Origin: Nymphaea colorata
Lineage: Eukaryota > Streptophyta > Magnoliopsida > Nymphaeales > Nymphaeaceae
DNA length: 64,000 nucleotides
Assembly: GCF_008831285.2 (NCBI RefSeq)
Contig: NC_045143.1
Span: 14,223,151 to 14,287,150, forward strand
Reading direction: 5' to 3'
Each line of letters begins with the position of its first letter. The stretch's first letter is position 1. Under the pieces are notes generated by a model. That model was not told the origin of the DNA, did not search any database, and was given only the letters and a program-made list of their open reading frames with translations. Made by a program: the position numbers and the translations under genes. Of the stretch, positions 41,231 to 45,899 are shown piece by piece.

Positions 41231-44200
41231 TTAACATTTTTGTATTTCTGTAAGCTTTGCCTGTTGTTAATTTTCTCGCCCTACCTGAGAAATTTTTCCA
41301 AGTGGATAATGTATGTCATTTTTTATACAAAATACACATATATGTGTTCTCAATCACATACATGGTTTCCAGAAACTTGTGTGCTTTTTCCACATTTATT
41401 GTATGTTTTCACTCTTTTGAGATGCTAGCTGGGTTTTCTCATTAAGAAAACAAAAAGTATCCTGTGTTCTTATGCATATTACACATGCTTGCAATTATTT
41501 GTGAGGCTTTCAAAAGTTTTTCTATAAATATTTATCCATGTTTTCTCTGTTTTGTCATCTTTTTTACTGCCTAACCACACTGGCTCACTTTGCACGAGGC
41601 AACCTAGAGGTCATCTAGGCTCCACTAGTATGTCTCAGCTTGGCAATTTTGATTGCATAATGTGTAACCATCTCATCAAGAGAAGAAAACTGAAGATTAA
41701 CAAATGAAAACAAAGAGACAATTTTGTAAATGGCCTTTATTCAAAACCTGGAAGAGAGAACTCAAAACTTCTAAAATACAACTCAAAACTTCTAAAATAT
41801 GATCTCAATTACACAACCAATATTTTAGCATTGTTAGGAGTAAACTCTGGAGCGAAGATTCAAAGTGCAGAAGTACCTGATTCATTCTCCAGCCATCAGA
41901 TAACAGGTTCTTTTGGTTTTCTGAAAATCAAGATCAACAGAAACAGATTATTAGAATGCATAAATTATGTATGGATCTGAACTAGTGTCACCAAAAGATG
42001 GATCTTGTGAACTTTTACCAGAATCAACAGCTTTTATTTCCCTCAATGTAGCATCAGGAGACATCAAAGGCTGGATGAAAAACTGAGCGAACCTAGATTT
42101 TAATATAGAGAAACAGAAAGTTACTATAGAAACAGAAAAGCAAACAAAGGATAATCCGATGAAGAAATGAATTATGTAGCCAGATGCACAAGAACATAAC
42201 TTTACCTGTCCAATGCTTCGTCAAAACAGTCACAATTCACCTCAAAGTAAAAATTTGTATGTTCAGAAGCAGTATATGCATTTGTGCTGCCTCCATGCTG
42301 AAACATAGCCAGTAGAAAGATTGGAAACTTTCTGGATCTATAAGACATGGGCAACACTACACATATTTAGAAGTGATAAAGGCATTTGAGGTGCCTCTAT
42401 GCTGAAACAGGTCAACAGAAGGAATGCAAAAACGAATCTATAAAGCATGCACAACACAGGATAAAGAAAAACAGTTCATCAGTAAAAACACAAAGAATGC
42501 ATAGACATGAATTCCTTCATGCAAAATGTTTATATGTTATTCTCAACTACAGAGGAATTGCTAAAAAACATCCAATGATAACATTAGTATCAGGAAAGGC
42601 AATACAAAGGATGCCCTATCTAATTCCAGGCTAGAATTATCATAATCACATAAACCCCCAGATTTTCTGAACTGTTCTGGTCCTGGTTTTCACAATATCA
42701 TTATTAACCCTTTGCAACCCTGATTTTCACAGTAATCCTGGTCTTAGTAAACATATATGTAATACCACATAGGTGGGATTGTCAACATACATATTTTAAT
42801 ATTAAAGAAAATAAAACTTAGAAACTAAACATAGCAAAAGCAAAAAGTATAAATTGGTTATGAGCCTAAAATAATGAATGTCAGAGTTTAGGCATCATTT
42901 AAAAACACCAAACTTGAGTCGAATTGAATCCAATGTGCATAGGCTGACAGTACTCATTCTGGCTGATGTCTGAAATTGGTGAGTCAGATTAGTAACAGTT
43001 CATGCAACACAGCAGCTGTTATGGGTGCAAAACCTCACAAACGATTCCATGTCACATAGATTGCAGATATTGGTGAGTACCTTGAAAACATAACATTACC
43101 TCTGATATGTACTTTGAATAACTATCTTCCTCTGGGTACTTTACACTAGCATAAAAGAGCATGTGTTCTGCAAGAATATCAAAACATGAGATCAATTTGC
43201 ATAGAAAGGAAAATACAAAACTATGAGTTACAACAATCCTCCTAAATATGCAAAAGAGCTAGTTTAAAAACTGAAGATATCAACATCTGCACAGATGTAA
43301 TTATGGCTGTTACAGGACATCAAGCATACTAATCAAATAGAACAAGGTTCACCCAAGCTGACAAAGCTAGGTAATGGACACAATTGCAATATCATGTGCC
43401 TGCAAAGGCAGCACATTACCCACTTTGCCAAATTTTTTCATCTTTTAAACAACGAAGGCAACGGCAACGATGACAACCTTTTGTTAGAGTTCAGATGTGT
43501 TCAAGTGTTCAAATCAGAAGAAGCCAACATCTATGAACAACCTGTTACTAAGGCTTAAAGAATTAAAGATAAAACGCTGAAGCTAGGAAGATAGGGTGAC
43601 AGTTATCATTCTAACTGGACCAACCACCAAAGCATCAAAGTTGAAAGCAATAACTTGTACAGTGTTGGTGCGTGCAGAATTTTAAGAGCGTGAAGCATGA
43701 GGCAATTGAAATGCATACAACCATGGAATTAGATTTCCAAGTTACCCAAACAACCAGGTAAGAGCGTCTATAACATAAACCTATATGTCGGGAAGAGAAA
43801 AACACTTACCGAGAAAATGGGCCAGACCTTCAAGACCATCAGGGTCGCTGAACGAACCCACACTAACATTCATCGAAGCAGCACACTGAAGCACCAATAT
43901 ATCAACCAGCAAACCAAATGAGTGATACATATGAGAGATGAATAATGAATAACTGATAAAAAGGTAAAATGATGAAAGAAAAGTCTGAACTCGTATCCAT
44001 TTAAAATGCAAGTTTAATAGAATAGGCATCAAATGGTTCACAAACCAGATTAAATTAGTGCCTACAGGTTATGGTAGATCCCATATGAGATCAAAGTTCT
44101 GTTACACTGACCAACATGCTGAACTAGTTCGACGGCTCATACATCACAAGATATAACGATCAATAAGGAGAAATCAACAAAAAACTGCAAATCAGTCGAG

Positions 44201-44499
44201 GCAAAGCATGCCATTCATCTGATTTTGGGATGAAACTCCTCGAATTCCCTACCGAACCACGGTTTCGAAAGTTATGAATCAATCAAATGCAGCTTGTGAA
44301 GAAATACAACAAAGATAATTATGTAGACCAAAAATCAATGGAGAATAATATAATTTCCGGAGAGGGAAAGGGATACCTTATCGGTGTCGGGGTCGCTGAT
44401 GAGGAGGACCTCGAGGGCGTTGGGAAGGACAACCCTGCGATACGCCCTCTTGTCAGTACGAGGCTTCAGTATGTCCACATCCGAGTCACCGAACGCCAT
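517..44499 (-). CDS. IDE: Insulysin-like M16A zinc metallopeptidase (IDE family), 5' partial gene, 19 exons resolved
   Basis: Nineteen exons joined by consensus splice sites give 617 codons with no stop. The order matches plant insulin-degrading-enzyme-like proteins: N-terminal [20 protein letters not shown], then [20 protein letters not shown] with the inverted zinc motif HxxEH (H64, E67, H68), the third ligand E145 in KAVDSENQKN, then [10 protein letters not shown]-type, KFHYQDK-type and [14 protein letters not shown] blocks. Family knowledge: a clam-shell of four M16 domains that degrades small peptides in the cytosol or peroxisome. A C-terminal peroxisome signal cannot be checked because about 350 residues lie beyond position 1. 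Exons: 44377-44499, 43810-43885, 43100-43167, 42206-42297, 42019-42092, 41877-41920, 39117-39168, 29481-29603, 29270-29382, 28926-29088, 28379-28471, 28144-28229, 26941-27027, 16884-16987, 2918-3020, 2697-2789, 2411-2600, 1814-1875, 517-621. Intactness suggests a working gene despite 10-14 kb introns. Confidence 0.95.
1040..1420. repeat. A/T-homopolymer-rich patch in intron 18, possible MITE relic
   Basis: Runs of A on the left and T on the right (1081-1340), ending near a TATTATACC motif followed by AAAAACCTCGTCG. The general look matches the A/T-rich elements at 10.7 and 39.4 kb. No clear termini were found. Confidence 0.25.
1814..1875 (-). CDS. IDE-like exon 18
   Basis: Encodes residues 562-582, [20 protein letters not shown] onward. 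The acceptor is TTTCAG and the donor GTGTTT, phase 0. Intron 17 (1876-2410) is the GC-AG intron. Confidence 0.92.
2411..2600 (-). CDS. IDE-like exon 17, GC donor
   Basis: Encodes residues 499-561, including [20 protein letters not shown] and [14 protein letters not shown], the conserved third M16 domain. The frame requires the exon to end at G|GCAAGT, a GC-AG intron. The next exon supplies CT to complete A562. Confidence 0.92.
2697..2789 (-). CDS. IDE-like exon 16
   Basis: Encodes residues 468-498, [20 protein letters not shown] onward to KEVQQ. The acceptor is CTTGCAG. The donor CAA|GTATCC was chosen because the frame stops soon after it. Intron 16 is 2601-2696. Confidence 0.91.
2918..3020 (-). 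CDS. IDE-like exon 15
   Basis: Encodes residues 433-467, [20 protein letters not shown] onward to DAIVQ. The acceptor is TTTGCAG and the donor GTTTGT, phase 0. Intron 15 is 2790-2917. Confidence 0.93.
3843..3990. repeat. (CT)n microsatellites in intron 14
   Basis: Two CT tracts (about 3843-3865 and 3931-3989) separated by unique sequence. They create spurious Arg-Glu open frames on the minus strand. Confidence 0.9.
4100..6050 (+). pseudogene. Retropepsin-containing pararetrovirus-like (caulimovirid?) remnant
   Basis: The frame around 4100-4645 contains an aspartic-protease motif, LIDTGCS, about 25 codons after a basic stretch. It is followed about 95 residues later by an IIGLNFI-type strand, the usual layout of retropepsins in endogenous plant pararetroviruses. 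A coiled-coil-like stretch (4745-5108) and another open piece (5590-6050) follow in the same direction. In-frame stops and a small DNA transposon (5215-5577) break it. No reverse transcriptase block was recognised, so a divergent LTR element is an alternative. It lies antisense in intron 14. Confidence 0.4.
5215..5577. mobile_element. hAT-like MITE, CTATGTCAC terminal repeats, 8-bp TSD
   Basis: The 8-mer GATACGAC occurs at 5207-5214 and again at 5578-5585. Between them the left end reads CTATGTCACATGGGTGCAGG, and the right end on the opposite strand reads CTATGACACACAGACACAG. The internal sequence is AT-rich and non-coding. The terminal motif recurs in the larger element at 22837-23951. An 8-bp duplication fits the hAT superfamily; a 9-bp reading (GGATACGAC) would fit Mutator. 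Confidence 0.7.
6060..7310. other. Intron 14 stretch without a recognised gene
   Basis: A run rich in Asp/Glu codons (6130-6180) may be the tail of the pararetrovirus-like remnant. The rest shows no family block on either strand. Confidence 0.4.
7317..8454 (+). mobile_element. Ty1/Copia 5' fragment: LTR, PBS and gag
   Basis: A candidate 153-bp LTR (7317-7469) begins TGTTA and ends TAACA. The primer-binding site TGGTATTAGAGC (7470-7481, one change from the initiator-Met tRNA complement) follows at once. After a leader, gag opens at 8038. It has the Copia gag landmarks [29 protein letters not shown] and a TAKDMWNSL block. A TAG at 8428 replaces the expected CAG before VQQEFLQ. Copia similarity ends near 8454, where a GTATCGTA-rich sequence begins. 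No pol follows. Confidence 0.7.
8463..8555. repeat. GTATCGTA(A/C)GATAC palindromic cluster, left
   Basis: Several GTATCGTA/TACGATAC half-sites in both orientations around an AGGTCTAAAAAACCT stem. A related cluster lies at 15330-15475. The pair brackets the GC-rich block and may mark an insertion. Confidence 0.5.
10681..10890. mobile_element. Mutator-like MITE, TGTCACAAAAAACG inverted ends, 10-bp TSD
   Basis: The left end reads CATTGTCACAAAAAACGTGT. The right end on the other strand reads CTGTCACAAAAAACGCGT. Both are flanked by TGGCTGGCAT (10671-10680 and 10891-10900). A 10-bp duplication suits Mutator-type elements. The interior is A/T-rich with two TATAATA(C/T) words and no coding potential. 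Confidence 0.7.
10855..11001. repeat. 75-bp tandem duplication covering the MITE right end
   Basis: A 72-bp stretch starting GCGCCTTTTTCCAATAAGAC (10855) repeats without a visible mismatch at 10930, with a 3-bp spacer. The unit contains the right terminal repeat, the target duplication and 30 bp of flank, so it arose after insertion. Confidence 0.9.
12660..13290. repeat. Diverged tandem array, three units of about 190-205 bp
   Basis: The anchor GGGGGGCAAATGCCCACCCC occurs with few changes near 12829, 13033 and 13224 (spacing about 204 and 191). A GCTGAAACTTGGT-like segment lies about 55 bp before each anchor and CAGTCGTTG just after. Units are roughly 70-80% alike. Confidence 0.75.
13580..14260. 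repeat. Diverged tandem array, four units of about 182 bp
   Basis: The anchor GGGGCGGACA lies near 13679, 13861 and 14044, and GCGTCGCC-like segments occur about every 182 bp, including a partial fourth unit. The array follows the 200-bp array directly and is GC-rich. Open frames across it are repeats, not genes. Confidence 0.75.
15172..15263 (-). pseudogene. Ty3/gypsy chromodomain-like fragment
   Basis: The minus-strand frame reads [20 protein letters not shown], typical of the chromodomain at the C-terminus of Ty3/gypsy chromovirus integrases (QW....WED). No other pol block is recognisable upstream (higher coordinates). It suggests that the GC-rich sequence at lower coordinates is the 3' part of a gypsy element. 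Confidence 0.5.
15330..15475. repeat. GTATCGTATGATAC palindromic cluster with a 13-bp-stem hairpin, right
   Basis: At least five GTATC(G/A)TATGATAC-type sites in both orientations. Within it a 13-bp stem (15394-15406 with 15414-15426, ATACACCACCCAT against its complement) closes a 7-nt loop. It is related in sequence to the cluster at 8463-8555. Confidence 0.6.
15480..16883. other. Intron 14 stretch next to exon 14, no gene recognised
   Basis: AT-rich with TACATA-type low-complexity sequence near 16120-16190. No protein or repeat family was identified. Confidence 0.4.
16884..16987 (-). CDS. IDE-like exon 14, isolated between two giant introns
   Basis: Encodes residues 399-432, [20 protein letters not shown] onward to LTPNNL, plus two bases of R433. 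The acceptor is TTTCAG and the donor GTAACC, phase 2. This 104-nt exon sits alone between introns of 9.95 and 13.86 kb. Confidence 0.93.
16988..20093. other. Intron 13 distal part, with a possible gypsy-type LTR edge at 20093
   Basis: A pyrimidine-rich tract (17290-17650) gives spurious Ser/Leu open frames. At the right end the minus strand starts TGTCACACCCCAACTTTTG, a common LTR start in plant Ty3/gypsy elements. The matching CA end was not located. Another LTR-like word set (CCTAATCTCTTT...GAGATTAGGGTT) lies at 19290-19320 and resembles 31556-31580. Confidence 0.3.
20718..21340 (+). pseudogene. Copia gag fragment, decayed
   Basis: The frame from the ATG at 20718 reads [20 protein letters not shown], the N-terminal Copia gag signature. 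Further pieces (WEVAKGM-like and [11 protein letters not shown] segments) are spread over shifted frames with several stops. No PBS or LTR could be placed with confidence. It lies antisense in intron 13, converging on the 3' end of the minus-strand Copia. Confidence 0.6.
22837..23951. mobile_element. hAT-like non-autonomous element, 1115 bp, 8-bp TSD
   Basis: The left end reads CTATGTGACTGGGGTGCG. The right end on the other strand reads CTATGTCACCAGGGTGTGGG. The flanks GTTCACGT (22829-22836) and GTTCACAT (23952-23959) differ at one base. The interior has GC-rich subterminal CGCACCCG words at both ends and a TA/AT-rich centre, with no transposase frame. It shares the terminal motif with the 363-bp element at 5215-5577. 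It interrupts a Copia integrase. Confidence 0.8.
24149..24180. repeat. (TA)n microsatellite
   Basis: Uninterrupted AT dinucleotide tract within the Copia remnant of intron 13. Confidence 0.9.
26108..26497 (-). repeat. Copia LTR, about 390 bp, TG...CA
   Basis: On the minus strand it starts TGTTAGAATATTTGTAAATA and ends GTTTCACA directly before the PBS. It contains an AC/TA microsatellite near 26440-26478. A purine run (AAAGAGGTAGAG) lies just outside the TG end, as a polypurine tract would. The flank could therefore be a second element end or chance. Confidence 0.7.
26941..27027 (-). CDS. IDE-like exon 13
   Basis: Encodes residues 370-398, [20 protein letters not shown] onward to ASNMH. The acceptor CTTAAAG is weak. 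It gives IRAIRE where family members read LSAICE, a local divergence. The donor GTAAGT opens the 9.95-kb intron 13. Confidence 0.9.
27028..28143. other. Intron 12, no gene recognised
   Basis: No protein family block was seen on either strand. Confidence 0.4.
28144..28229 (-). CDS. IDE-like exon 12
   Basis: Encodes residues 341-369, [20 protein letters not shown] onward to EWIFDE. The acceptor is GCTACAG and the donor GTAGAA, phase 0. Intron 12 (27028-28143) has no recognisable gene. Confidence 0.93.
28379..28471 (-). CDS. IDE-like exon 11
   Basis: Encodes residues 310-340, [20 protein letters not shown] onward to LTDAGH, plus one base. The acceptor is TTGTAG and the donor GTATGT, phase 1. 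Intron 10 is 28472-28925 and intron 11 is 28230-28378. Confidence 0.93.
28926..29088 (-). CDS. IDE-like exon 10
   Basis: Encodes residues 256-309, [20 protein letters not shown] onward, including [19 protein letters not shown], the start of the second M16 domain. The acceptor is TTGCAG and the donor GTGGGT, phase 1. Intron 9 is 29089-29269. Confidence 0.93.
29270..29382 (-). CDS. IDE-like exon 9
   Basis: Encodes residues 218-255, [19 protein letters not shown] onward to CASEHLQ. The acceptor is CTTGCAG and the donor GTATAT, phase 0. The match to the plant SLDEIQ...GQPC..EHLQ block fixes the frame. Confidence 0.93.
29481..29603 (-). CDS. IDE-like exon 8
   Basis: Encodes residues 177-217, beginning [20 protein letters not shown] and ending MHLVIYGK. 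The acceptor is CAACAG and the donor GTAACT. Reading through the 98-bp intron 8 stays open, but the next conserved block resumes only after the splice. The junction gives K218 where family members usually have E. Confidence 0.93.
30070..30490 (-). pseudogene. LINE (L1-type) fragment between endonuclease and RT
   Basis: The minus-strand reading contains [20 protein letters not shown] followed by [20 protein letters not shown], the linker that precedes the reverse transcriptase in plant L1-type LINEs. An upstream helical segment ([19 protein letters not shown]) fits the same region. One in-frame stop and a shift are visible. Neither endonuclease nor RT catalytic blocks are present. It lies sense-oriented in intron 7. 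Confidence 0.7.
30490..31440. other. Intron 7 stretch, no gene recognised
   Basis: No family block found. A short A tract lies at 31241-31252. Confidence 0.35.
31632..35230 (+). mobile_element. Ty1/Copia element lacking gag, with pol and 3' LTR
   Basis: PBS TGGTATCAGAG (31632-31642) is followed only 44 bp later by the protease motif WIIDSATSF (canonical DSGAT has become DSAT), so gag is deleted. Then come the GAG-pre-integrase region, zinc-finger CCNDCIKAK, integrase HSDVWGP and [10 protein letters not shown] (32230-32320), [15 protein letters not shown] (32840), [12 protein letters not shown] (33518) with [12 protein letters not shown] (33765), and RNase [19 protein letters not shown] (34256). 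Stops near 32084, 32420, 33233, 33368 and 33516 kill it. A purine tract (TTTGAGGGGCGA) precedes the 3' LTR at 34713. It is antisense to the host gene in intron 7. Confidence 0.88.
34713..35230 (+). repeat. 3' LTR of the plus-strand Copia (right edge uncertain)
   Basis: Starts TGTTAAAATG directly after the polypurine tract. It contains a TA microsatellite (34783-34824) and a TATAAATA promoter-like word near 35024. The CA end could not be fixed, because the opposing Copia begins by about 35235. The sequence before the PBS at 31632 does not resemble this LTR. Confidence 0.55.
35235..39034 (-). mobile_element. Ty1/Copia element, 5' complete, truncated in RT
   Basis: From high to low coordinates: 182-bp LTR (39034-38853), PBS TGGTATCAGAGC (38852-38841), gag end with zinc knuckle [14 protein letters not shown] (near 37940), protease [11 protein letters not shown] (near 37640), [13 protein letters not shown] and [14 protein letters not shown] (37150-37030), integrase [17 protein letters not shown] (near 36990), an integrase C-terminal part (36740-36280), [12 protein letters not shown] (near 35680) and [11 protein letters not shown] (near 35490). 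It ends at [11 protein letters not shown]; the rest of RT, RNase H and the 3' LTR are absent. Several stops. It is sense-oriented in intron 7 and meets the plus-strand Copia tail to tail. Confidence 0.88.
38853..39034 (-). repeat. Copia LTR, 182 bp, 82 bp inside intron 7
   Basis: On the minus strand it starts TGTTGAAATT and ends AAACAACA, with TGTTG/CAACA inverted ends and the PBS immediately after. It contains a GA/CT microsatellite (38878-38900). It is in the same direction as the host gene and very near the exon 7 donor. Confidence 0.85.
39117..39168 (-). CDS. IDE-like exon 7
   Basis: Encodes residues 160-176, [17 protein letters not shown], plus one base. The acceptor is ATTGCAG and the donor GTAAAT, phase 1. 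It precedes 9.5-kb intron 7, where a sense-oriented Copia LTR starts 82 bp after the donor. Confidence 0.93.
39431..39850. mobile_element. Candidate MITE, T(G/A)TCACAAATATCAT inverted ends
   Basis: The left end reads TGTCACAAATATCATT. The right end on the other strand reads TATCACAAATATCATG. The A/T-rich interior is non-coding. No convincing target duplication was found. The first nine bases, TGTCACAAA, match the terminus of the MITE at 10681-10890. It lies in intron 6. Confidence 0.5.
40826..40862 (-). repeat. Dispersed repeat word shared with 3432-3470 and 39462-39485
   Basis: On the minus strand it reads CAAGATTTTCCTCGGGTATT followed by TTTCGACAAAGTTG. The plus strand at 3432-3470 reads nearly the same. 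A third, weaker copy is at 39462. It probably represents relics of one small element family. Confidence 0.5.
40924..41060. repeat. (CA)n and ACATA low-complexity tract
   Basis: CA repeat near 40924-40940 followed by degenerate ACATA/CATTCA words; it causes spurious Thr/His open frames. Confidence 0.85.
41160..41228. repeat. (TA)n microsatellite, about 69 bp
   Basis: Uninterrupted TA dinucleotide tract in intron 6. Confidence 0.95.
41877..41920 (-). CDS. IDE-like exon 6
   Basis: A 44-nt exon that completes E145 and encodes [14 protein letters not shown] (146-159), near-invariant in plant insulysins. The donor is GTACTT, phase 0. Intron 6 spans 39169-41876 and holds a candidate MITE and a long TA repeat. 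Confidence 0.93.
42019..42092 (-). CDS. IDE-like exon 5
   Basis: Encodes residues 120-144, [19 protein letters not shown] onward to VDS, plus the first base of the E145 codon. E145 is the third zinc ligand, and its codon is also split G|AA. Intron 5 (41921-42018) is 98 bp. Confidence 0.94.
42206..42297 (-). CDS. IDE-like exon 4
   Basis: Encodes residues 90-120, [20 protein letters not shown] onward to FDEALDR. This is the conserved strand that contacts substrate in M16A proteases. The acceptor is TTTCAG and the donor GTAAAG, phase 2. Intron 4 (42093-42205) is only 113 bp. Confidence 0.94.
43100..43167 (-). CDS. IDE-like exon 3, E67/H68 of HxxEH
   Basis: Completes catalytic E67, then encodes H68 (second zinc ligand) and residues to 89, including [18 protein letters not shown]. 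The acceptor is TTGCAG and the donor GTAATG, phase 0. Intron 3 is 42298-43099. Confidence 0.94.
43810..43885 (-). CDS. IDE-like exon 2, first half of the zinc motif
   Basis: Encodes residues 42-66, from [15 protein letters not shown] to GLAHFL, plus the first base of the E67 codon. H64 is the first zinc ligand. The donor GTAAGT splits the catalytic glutamate codon as G|AA (phase 1). Intron 2 is 43168-43809. Confidence 0.94.
44377..44499 (-). CDS. IDE-like exon 1, residues 1-41
   Basis: The start ATG is followed by 41 codons ending in [10 protein letters not shown], the usual N-terminal strand of plant insulysins. The donor is GTATCC and intron 1 (43886-44376) is phase 0. No other upstream in-frame ATG extends the homology. 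Confidence 0.93.
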
Positions 44500-44760
44500 C
44501 CTCTGTCTCCACCCGAGTTCCGCCGCTTCTTTCTCTTCTGCTTCCGGCAGCAGAACCAGAACACTGTTTCTAATTGAATAGATATCTTATGCGCGACGTC
44601 GCCTGTTCCGAGTTTTGGCGCACGACCCTTACGTACGAAAAATACCGCCGGGGTCAAACCGAGACCGAGTAAGGTGCGCCACCCCGACCCCACGTACGAA
44701 AAGTACTGCACAGGGTGATTGGAGACTCTTTATTGGATAATAAGAAAGGAAGAAAAAAGG
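44500..44760 (-). promoter_or_regulatory. 5' flank of the IDE-like gene, CCAAT boxes and an ACGTACGAAAA direct repeat
   Basis: On the minus strand two CCAAT pentamers lie at 44718-44722 and 44732-44736, about 220-240 bp before the ATG. Two near-identical copies of CGACCC(T)NACGTACGAAAANTAC lie at 44623-44645 and 44685-44706, each carrying an ACGT core. The block is locally GC-rich. The transcription start is not visible, so part may be 5' UTR. Confidence 0.35.
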
Positions 44761-45179
44761 GGGAAAAAAATCAGTTCTTTGTTTCGTTGATTAATTAAAA
44801 AAAAAAAAAAGAAGTAAAAATTTTGTTTAGCTGCAAAAAAAAGAAAAGAAAATGGAGGGAATAGAAAGGATGTGTAAATCCAATTTCTCTAAAATTAAAA
44901 GGATTAAGAAGAAAATGAAAAGCCTATTTCTATCTCTTTCTATCGTGTATACTTTTTCCATCCAGGCTTCGACGGGCACTGGGTCTGTCTCTCTCTCCAT
45001 TAATACACCTGTAGAATTGAAGGTTTCCTATTTCGCAGCTCAGGCCTCTTTCTCTCTTTATTGTCTCCAAACTCCTACTAGCCGCCGACAATTCCATCTT
45101 TCGCTCTTTCTCTTGTGGGAGTGCACGTTCGCGTTTCAAATCACTATGTTTCCCTGCTCCAAACGGCTCTATCTCTATC

Positions 45180-45560
45180 TCAAGCATATTCCTTGAATGG
45201 TGTTGCCGTTCCAAAAGCATGCAAGCTAAAGAGTTCAAGTGATTCTCTAGGAGTCAAGCTCTGAAGCTCATAAATTTCCTCTTCTTTCAGGCCATGCACA
45301 TTCAGTACATGCTTGTACCTTGTTGTGATAATTATCCTGCTTCCATGGCAGAACCAACTTCTGCTACCAACCAATTCTTTGAGCTGTTCATGGTCATCAA
45401 CATCATCAATAATAATGATGACCCGCCGACTGTGGATTCTTCGCTCAATCAAGTTGGTTCCCTGACTTAGATCAGTTATGGTTGAATGCTTGTCATTCAG
45501 AAGTTCAGTAATGATCTGCAATTGCAATGAGGCGAGCATATGGCGTGCAACCTTGAACAT
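45180..45560 (-). pseudogene. Truncated NB-ARC domain of a TIR-NBS-LRR resistance protein
   Basis: A single open piece of about 126 codons carries NB-ARC landmarks in order: LLNDKHSTITDLSQGTNLIE (the TNL-style linker), kinase-2 RRVIIIIDDVDD, RNBS-B GSRIIITTRYKHVL, and RNBS-C YELQSLTPRESLELFSLHAF. The DD ending of kinase 2 is TIR-class-like. No P-loop and no TIR domain are found upstream (45560-45900), and the frame ends in TGA right after KEYA, before the GLPLA motif. No LRRs follow. It is a relic of an intracellular immune receptor, about 0.7 kb upstream of the IDE-like start. Confidence 0.85.
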
Positions 45561-45899
45561 TTGTTGGCCACAAAGTTTTTCTATTAAGAGAAAAAAAATA
45601 TGTTGTAGTGTTGTTATGTTTCTCTGTTCCTATGCTTTCATCTTTTCCCTTATGTTTTGATTTTTCTTCCAAATTTTGGGCCGAATAAGAAAAACTGTGG
45701 TCTCTTGCTGGGCCTGTTATCTTCGCGTCCCTATGCCAGTACTCATTGGGAGCGATCACTCTAGCCATTGGTAGACATCTGGTACTAAGTTCCAAATGAG
45801 TGAAATACAGTACTTCAAGACCCAATAGAACATGACAACAAATGCGCTCTAGAATATGAGATTTAGGATGCAAGAAGGGAGTTCTTTAAGTTGTATATG

